A stretch of DNA of 64,000 bases from Enterobacter cloacae (GTDB lineage: Bacteria > Pseudomonadota > Gammaproteobacteria > Enterobacterales > Enterobacteriaceae): NCBI RefSeq assembly GCF_013375935.1, contig NZ_CP056117.1:2666001-2730000 (forward strand), given 5' to 3'. The translations under genes were made by a program, and so were the position numbers. The notes beneath the pieces were generated by a model. That model worked only from the letters and a program-made list of their open reading frames with translations, ran no database searches and was not told the DNA's origin. Positions 58,463 to 64,000 of the stretch are shown one piece after another (position 1 is the stretch's first letter; each line of letters begins with the position of its first letter).

Positions 58463-61400
58463 TTACTCGGTCACCGTGGTTCTCTTTTTACGCGAAAAAC
58501 GCAGCCGCAGGCGATCGAAGAACAGATAGACCACCGGCGTGGTGTACAGGGTCAACAGCTGGCTCATCACCAGCCCGCCGACGATGGTGATCCCCAGCGG
58601 CTGGCGCAGCTCAGAGCCGTCACCGCCGGAAATAACCAGCGGCAGGGCACCGAACAGCGCCGCAAGCGTAGTCATCATGATCGGGCGAAAACGCAGCAGA
58701 CAGGCCTGAAATATCGCCTCGTCCGGCGTGAGGTTGCCGTTGCGCTGGGCGTCCAGCGCAAAGTCGACCATCATAATCGCGTTTTTCTTCACAATACCTA
58801 TTAATAGCATGATCCCGATAAGCGCGATGAGGCTGAAGGGCGCACCGAACAGCTCCAGGGCCAGCAGCGCTCCCACGCCCGCTGAAGGAAGCGTTGAGAG
58901 AATGGTTAACGGATGCACGTAGCTTTCATAAAGCACGCCCAGCACGATATAGACCGTCGCAATCGCCGCCAGAATCAAAATGACCTGCGAGTTCATGGTC
59001 TCCTGGAATACCTGCGCCGTACCGGCAAAGCTGCCGCGCACGGAGGAGGGCACACCGAGCTGGGTCATGGCGCGGTTGATGGCATCGCTGGCCTCAGAAA
59101 GCGACGAGCCGGTCGGCAGGTTAAACGACACGGTCGAGGCGGCAGAAAGCCCCTGATGGTTCACCGACAGCGGCGCGTTCGACGGCTGCCAGCTGGCGAA
59201 GTACGACAGCGGAATCGCCTTGCCGTCGCTGTTGATGACAAACATCTTGTCCAGCGCGCTGATGTCCTGGGTGTAGCGCGGATCCACCTCCATCACCACC
59301 TTATACTGGTTCATCGGCTGGTAGATGGTGGACACTTCGCGCTGGCCGAAGGCGTTGTTAAGCAGGCTGTTAGCCGCTTCGACGTTAATGCCCAGCCGCG
59401 CCATGGTTTCACGATCGTAGGTGAGCGCCATCTCCGCGCCGTTGTTCTGGCTGTCGGAGTTCACGTCCGCCAGCTGCGGCAGCGCGGCCAGCGCTTTACG
59501 TATTTTCGGCTCCCATTCGCGCAGGGCGGATAAATCGTCCGAGAGCAGGGTGTACTGGTAGCTGGCGTTAGCCTGACGACCGCCGACGCGGATATCCTGC
59601 ACGGCCATCAGAAACAGGTTTGCCCCCGGCTCTTTGGCGAGCTTCACCCGCAGGCGGTCAATCACCTGCTGCGCGGTGTCGTTACGCTCGCCGCGCGGCT
59701 TAAGGGTAATAAACATCATCCCGCTGTTGACGCGCGAGCCGCCGGTAAAGCCGGTCACGTTGTCCACGGCCGGATCTTCCCGGATGATCTTCATAAAGTC
59801 CTGGAGCTTGCCGCGCATCGCCTGGAACGAAATGCTCTGGTCCGCCTGAATGCCCCCCATCAGTACCCCGGTATCCTGCTCCGGGAAGAAGGTTTTTGGG
59901 ATGGTGATGTACATCCAGACGTTAAGGCCAATGGTGGCGATAAGCACCAGCCCGACCATCCGCGTGTGGTTCAGCACCCACTTCAGCGACCGGCCGTAGC
60001 CCTCCTGCATCGCCATCAGGAAACGGCCAAAGCCTTTGCGGCGCGGCTGGGAGTGCGGCCTGCTGCGCCTGAGCATCCAGCCGCACATCATTGGCGTGAG
60101 CGTCAGCGAGATAACCAGCGAAATGCCAATCGCCACCGAGAGGGTAACGGCAAATTCACGCAGCAGCCGTCCGGGGAGGCCGCCCATCAGCAGCAGCGGC
60201 AGGAATACCGCCACCAGCGACAGGCTCATGGACAGCACCGTGAAGCCCACCTCGCGCGTTCCCTGAAGCGCCGCCTGCAATGGCTTCATGCCTGCTTCCA
60301 GATGGCGCGAGATATTCTCCAGCACCACGATGGCGTCATCCACCACAAAGCCGGTGGCAATCGTCAGCGCCATCAGCGACAGGTTGTTGAGGCTAAAGCC
60401 GCACAGGTACATGGCGGCAAAAGTGCCTATCAGCGACACCGGCACCGCAACGGCGGGAATAAGCGTGGCGCGACCCGAGCGCAGGAACAGAAACACCACC
60501 AGGATCACCAGCGCCACGGAGATAATCAGCGTTTGCTCCACCTCTTCGAGCGAGGCGCGAATAGTGGGGGAGCGGTCCTGCGCAATCTGCAGATCGATAG
60601 CTGCCGGAATGGTTTCCTGCAGCTCCGGCAGGCGCGCGCGGATGCTGTTCACCGTCTGGATGATGTTGGCTTCCGGCAGCTTGCGGATCATCAGCAAAAT
60701 CGCCGGTTTGGCGTTGGTCATCCCGGCGTTACGCACGTCCTGCACCGAGTCGGTAACGCTGGCAACGTCGCTTAAGCGCACCGCCGCGCCGTTGTTGTAG
60801 TGAATAATCAACGGCTGATACTCGGCGGCGGTTTTCAGCTCGTCGTTGGTCTGGATCTGCCAGCGGTGGCTGCCGTCCTCAATCGCCCCCTGGGGCTTGC
60901 GCACGTTGGCGCTGCTGATGGCGGAGCGCACATCGTCCAGCGACACGCCCTGATTAAACAGCGCCTGCGGATTCAGCCCCACGCGCACGGCGGGCAGGGA
61001 GCTGCCGCCGACGTCCACGTCGCCCACGCCGTCAATCTGGGCAATGGTCTGCGCCAGCTGCGTGGAGGCAAAATCGTACAGCTCGCCCTGAGAGTAGGTC
61101 TCCGAGGTGAGCGTCAGGATCATGATCGGCGCATCGGACGGGTTGGCTTTGCGGTAGGTTGGGCGGCTCGGCATGCCGCTCGGCAGCAGGCTTTGCGCGG
61201 CGTTGATCGCGGCCTGCACGTCACGCGCCGCGCCGTTGATGTCCCGGTCGAAGCTGAACTCCAGGATGATGCGCGTGCTGCCCAGCGAGCTGCTGGAGGT
61301 CATTTCGTTGACCCCTGCAATGCGCCCAAGCGACCGTTCAAGCGGCGTCGCAACGGACGAGGCCATGGTTTCAGGCGACGCGCCCGGCAGCGAGGCGCTG

Positions 61401-61540
61401 ACCATGATCACCGGAAAATCCACCTGCGGCAGCGGCGCCACCGGCAGCAGCCGGAAGCCCAGCACGCCGCACAGCGTAATGGCGACGGAGAGCAATATGG
61501 TCGCCACCGGGCGGTAAATGAAGAGGGCGAAAAACTTCAC
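58463..61540 (-). CDS. mdtC: MdtC, RND efflux pump subunit
   Basis: One of two different inner-membrane RND subunits of the MdtABC-TolC pump (bile salts, novobiocin, zinc-related efflux). The 1025 residues have the RND plan: 12 membrane helices and two large periplasmic loops. The proton-relay region is [24 protein letters not shown], and the second half has [18 protein letters not shown] and [18 protein letters not shown]. The start directly follows the mdtB stop (61541). Confidence 0.96.
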   Translation of the reverse strand: MKFFALFIYRPVATILLSVAITLCGVLGFRLLPVAPLPQVDFPVIMVSASLPGASPETMASSVATPLERSLGRIAGVNEMTSSSSLGSTRIILEFSFDRDINGAARDVQAAINAAQSLLPSGMPSRPTYRKANPSDAPIMILTLTSETYSQGELYDFASTQLAQTIAQIDGVGDVDVGGSSLPAVRVGLNPQALFNQGVSLDDVRSAISSANVRKPQGAIEDGSHRWQIQTNDELKTAAEYQPLIIHYNNGAAVRLSDVASVTDSVQDVRNAGMTNAKPAILLMIRKLPEANIIQTVNSIRARLPELQETIPAAIDLQIAQDRSPTIRASLEEVEQTLIISVALVILVVFLFLRSGRATLIPAVAVPVSLIGTFAAMYLCGFSLNNLSLMALTIATGFVVDDAIVVLENISRHLEAGMKPLQAALQGTREVGFTVLSMSLSLVAVFLPLLLMGGLPGRLLREFAVTLSVAIGISLVISLTLTPMMCGWMLRRSRPHSQPRRKGFGRFLMAMQEGYGRSLKWVLNHTRMVGLVLIATIGLNVWMYITIPKTFFPEQDTGVLMGGIQADQSISFQAMRGKLQDFMKIIREDPAVDNVTGFTGGSRVNSGMMFITLKPRGERNDTAQQVIDRLRVKLAKEPGANLFLMAVQDIRVGGRQANASYQYTLLSDDLSALREWEPKIRKALAALPQLADVNSDSQNNGAEMALTYDRETMARLGINVEAANSLLNNAFGQREVSTIYQPMNQYKVVMEVDPRYTQDISALDKMFVINSDGKAIPLSYFASWQPSNAPLSVNHQGLSAASTVSFNLPTGSSLSEASDAINRAMTQLGVPSSVRGSFAGTAQVFQETMNSQVILILAAIATVYIVLGVLYESYVHPLTILSTLPSAGVGALLALELFGAPFSLIALIGIMLLIGIVKKNAIMMVDFALDAQRNGNLTPDEAIFQACLLRFRPIMMTTLAALFGALPLVISGGDGSELRQPLGITIVGGLVMSQLLTLYTTPVVYLFFDRLRLRFSRKKRTTVTE

Positions 61541-64000
61541 TTACGCCTCCTCTTCACGTTTCGGGAAGCGGCTTTTCGTCCACAGCGCCAGACGGTCAAA
61601 CAGCAGGTAAATGACCGGCGTGGTGAACAGCGTCAGCACCTGGCTCACCAGCAGGCCGCCGACCATGCCGATACCCAGCGGACGGCGCAATTCCGCCCCC
61701 ACGCCGGTGCTCAGCATCAGCGGCAGCGCGCCCAGCAGGGCGGCGAGGGTAGTCATCAGGATCGGACGAAAGCGCAGCAGGCAGGCCTGGTATATAGCCT
61801 CGCGCGGCGCCATGCCCTGCTCGCGCTCGGCGGCAAGGGCAAAGTCGATCATCATGATGGCGTTTTTCTTCACGATCCCGATAAGCAGGATGATGCCAAT
61901 TATCGCGATCACGTCCAGCTCGCTGCCCGCCAGCATCAGCGCCAGCAGCGCCCCTACGCCCGCCGTCGGCAGGGTGGAGAGAATAGTGATCGGATGGATA
62001 AAGCTCTCATACAGCACCCCGAGCACGATATACATCGCCACCACAGCCGCGACAATCAGCCAGACGGTGCTGCCCAGCGCGGCCTGGAACGCCAATGTAC
62101 TGCCCTGGAACTGGGTCTGAATGTCGGACGGGAAGCTGAGCGCTTTCTCTGCGCCCAGAATAGCCTCCACCGCCTCGCCCAGCGAATAACCGTCCGGCAC
62201 GTTGAAGGAAATGGTGGTGGACGGGAACTGATCGAGATGGTTAATCGACAGCGGGGTATGACGCTCCTCCACCGTCGCGATGGCGCTTAGCGGCACAATG
62301 CCGCCGTCTTTGCTGGTCAGGCGTACCGAGTCCAGCGCGGCCAGCCCCGGCGTATTTTCCGTGTTGTGCTCCAGCACCACGCGGTACTGGTTCGCCTGGG
62401 TATAGATGGTGGAGATGAGGCGCTGGCCAAAGGCGTTATACAGCGCGTTATCCACGTCGGACATGGTAATGCCGAGGCGGCTGGCGGTGTCGCGGTTGAC
62501 GTTGACGTAGGCCGCCAGCCCTTTGTCCTGCCAGTCGCTGCTGACGTCAGAAACCTGCGGCAGCGCCTTCAGCCTGTCGACCAGCTGCGGCACCCAGGTG
62601 CTCAGGGCCTCGAGCGAGGTGGCCTGGAGCGTGAACTGGTACTGCGTGCGGCTTACCTGGGTATCGATGGTTAAATCCTGAATCGGCTGCAGGTACAGCT
62701 CAATGCCCGGCACCCGCGCCACGGCGTTTTGCAGACGCTCAATCACCGCGCTGATGCGATCGTCGCGGTCATCGAGCGGTTTGAGGTTAATTTGCAGGCG
62801 CGCGCTGTTCAGCGCCGGGTTAGTGCCGTCCACGCCCACGTAGGCGGTCAGGCTTTCCACCGCCGGATCCTTCATGACGATCTCCGCCACCTGCTGCTGG
62901 CGCTGCGCCATGTTCGCGAAGGAGACCGACTGCGGCGCCTGAAGCGTGCCCTGAATAATGCCGTTATCCTGAATCGGGAAGAAGCCTTTCGGGATGAATA
63001 CCCACAGCATCACGCTGAGCGCCAGCGTACCCAGCGCCACGCCGAGCGTTGCCCAGGGATGGTTCAGCACTTTCGCCAGCACGCGGCCGTAGGCGGCAAT
63101 AACGCGCTCGAACATCCGCTCAGAGGCGCGGGAGAAGCGGTTTTGCCTGCGCAGGGACTCATGGCTCAGCATGCGGGCGCACATCATCGGCGTGAGCGTC
63201 AGCGACACCACGGCGGAGATGAGAATGGCGACCGCCAGCGTGACGGCAAACTCGCGGAACAGGCGGCCGACGATATCGCCCATAAACAGCAGCGGGATCA
63301 GCACCGCAATCAGCGAAAAGGTCAGGGAGATGATGGTAAAGCCGATTTCACCGGCCCCTTTCAGCGCGGCGGCCAGCGGTTTTTCGCCCTTTTCGATATA
63401 GCGCGAGATGTTCTCGATAACCACGATGGCGTCATCCACCACGAACCCGGTGGCGATGGTCAGCGCCATCAGCGTCAGGTTGTTGATGGAGAAATCGAGG
63501 AACACCATCACCGCGAAGGTGCCGACCAGCGAGAGCGGCACCGCGACGGCAGGAATGATGGTGGCCGGGACGTTACGCAGGAACAGGTAGATGATCATCA
63601 CCACCAGCGCAATCGCCAGCATTAGCTCAAACTGGGTGTCGGTGACCGAGGCGCGAATGTTGGTGGTGCGATCCGAAAGCACCTTCACGCTGACCGACTT
63701 CGGCAGGCTTTCCACCAGCTGCGGCAGCATGGTGCGAATGCTGTCGGCGGTATCAATAATGTTCGCGCCCGGCTGGCGCTGCACGTTCATGACGATTGCC
63801 TGCTGCCCGTTGGCCCACGCCCCGAGCCAGCTGTTTTCAGCCCCTTGCTCAACGGTAGCAACGTCGCCAAGGCGGATCGGCGCGCCGTTTTGATAGGCCA
63901 CAATCAGCTGGCGGTACTCATCGGCGGACTGCATCTGGTCGTTGGCGGAGAGGGTGACCGCCCGGTCAGGGCCGTCCAGCGAGCCTTTCGCCGAGTTGAC
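61541..64000 (-). CDS. mdtB: MdtB, RND efflux pump subunit (5' end off window)
   Basis: Partner RND subunit of MdtC; functional pumps contain both, in an MdtB2C trimer. The C-terminal 819 residues are visible and the frame is open to the window edge; about 220 N-terminal residues and mdtA lie beyond. Visible features are the proton-relay helix [38 protein letters not shown] and [20 protein letters not shown]. The operon mdtABCD-baeSR is intact as far as it can be seen. Confidence 0.96.
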   Translation of the reverse strand, partial: VNSAKGSLDGPDRAVTLSANDQMQSADEYRQLIVAYQNGAPIRLGDVATVEQGAENSWLGAWANGQQAIVMNVQRQPGANIIDTADSIRTMLPQLVESLPKSVSVKVLSDRTTNIRASVTDTQFELMLAIALVVMIIYLFLRNVPATIIPAVAVPLSLVGTFAVMVFLDFSINNLTLMALTIATGFVVDDAIVVIENISRYIEKGEKPLAAALKGAGEIGFTIISLTFSLIAVLIPLLFMGDIVGRLFREFAVTLAVAILISAVVSLTLTPMMCARMLSHESLRRQNRFSRASERMFERVIAAYGRVLAKVLNHPWATLGVALGTLALSVMLWVFIPKGFFPIQDNGIIQGTLQAPQSVSFANMAQRQQQVAEIVMKDPAVESLTAYVGVDGTNPALNSARLQINLKPLDDRDDRISAVIERLQNAVARVPGIELYLQPIQDLTIDTQVSRTQYQFTLQATSLEALSTWVPQLVDRLKALPQVSDVSSDWQDKGLAAYVNVNRDTASRLGITMSDVDNALYNAFGQRLISTIYTQANQYRVVLEHNTENTPGLAALDSVRLTSKDGGIVPLSAIATVEERHTPLSINHLDQFPSTTISFNVPDGYSLGEAVEAILGAEKALSFPSDIQTQFQGSTLAFQAALGSTVWLIVAAVVAMYIVLGVLYESFIHPITILSTLPTAGVGALLALMLAGSELDVIAIIGIILLIGIVKKNAIMMIDFALAAEREQGMAPREAIYQACLLRFRPILMTTLAALLGALPLMLSTGVGAELRRPLGIGMVGGLLVSQVLTLFTTPVIYLLFDRLALWTKSRFPKREEEA

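Noticed and set aside
60800..62290. Long open frame antisense to mdtC/mdtB (about 496 codons)
   Set aside because: A shadow of the two RND genes with low-complexity Gln/His/Arg composition; it spans the mdtB-mdtC junction on the wrong strand.

Overview
The window is chromosomal DNA of an enterobacterium, most probably Enterobacter (E. cloacae complex). Protein sequences and gene order follow the Escherichia coli mgl-cdd-yoh-pbpG-bglX-osmF-mlrA-bts-metG and thiMD-yegVUT-fbaB-yegS-yegQ-bae-mdt blocks, with blocks between them that I associate with Enterobacter (dat-ddc, gfcE-etp-etk, adenine salvage, a YadA-like protein). No rRNA, tRNA, CRISPR array, complete prophage or transposase was seen.

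Layout. 1-2.5 kb: end of the galactose ABC transporter (mglA partial, mglC). 2.5-11.6 kb: envelope and nucleoside genes (sanA, cdd, yohK-yohJ, dusC, yohP, mdtQ, yohF, yohD, yohC, pbpG). 11.7-20.6 kb: a nonsense-mutated acetyltransferase, dld, bglX, the OsmF/YehYXW betaine-type transporter and the small protein YohO. 20.6-24.6 kb: mlrA and the BtsS/BtsR pyruvate-sensing system, then yehS. 24.6-28.7 kb: metG, apbC/mrp, a GNAT gene and rcnB. 28.7-33 kb: gfcE-etp-etk, a polysaccharide-export and tyrosine-phosphorylation cassette with no capsule biosynthesis genes beside it. 33-37.8 kb: purine permease, adenine deaminase (frameshifted), a LysR regulator and a frameshifted scsD. 37.8-40.7 kb: dat-ddc for 1,3-diaminopropane. 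41-43.2 kb: an AT-rich patch with a secreted protein and a trimeric-autotransporter-like protein carrying collagen repeats. 43.2-51.2 kb: TPP riboswitch, thiM-thiD, yegW (frameshifted), yegV, yegU, yegT, fbaB, yegS. 51.2-53.4 kb: a small AT-richer insert between two direct repeats. 53.4-64 kb: trhP (yegQ) and mdtB-mdtC-mdtD-baeS-baeR.

The most interesting locus is 51.29-53.34 kb. The CyaR small RNA gene lies at 53199-53285 on the minus strand, with a CRP site centred 41.5 bp upstream of its expected start. The last 22 bp of its terminator, which as I recall is also the core of the phage P2 attachment site, are repeated in direct orientation at 51290-51311. Between the copies sit a candidate membrane-active protein, a multi-pass membrane protein just behind it, and a short Cox-like gene fragment. 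I read this as a decayed P2-type insertion that kept a two-gene cargo, possibly toxin and immunity or a phage-exclusion pair. That function is inference.

Four genes are broken by single small changes: the GNAT gene at 11676-12230 (one TGA), ade (+1 in a G7 run), scsD (+2) and yegW (-1 in a G run). Real decay and sequencing error cannot be told apart from the sequence alone. A dispersed palindrome, CCCTCTCCC-N3-GGGAGAGGG, recurs in several intergenic gaps.
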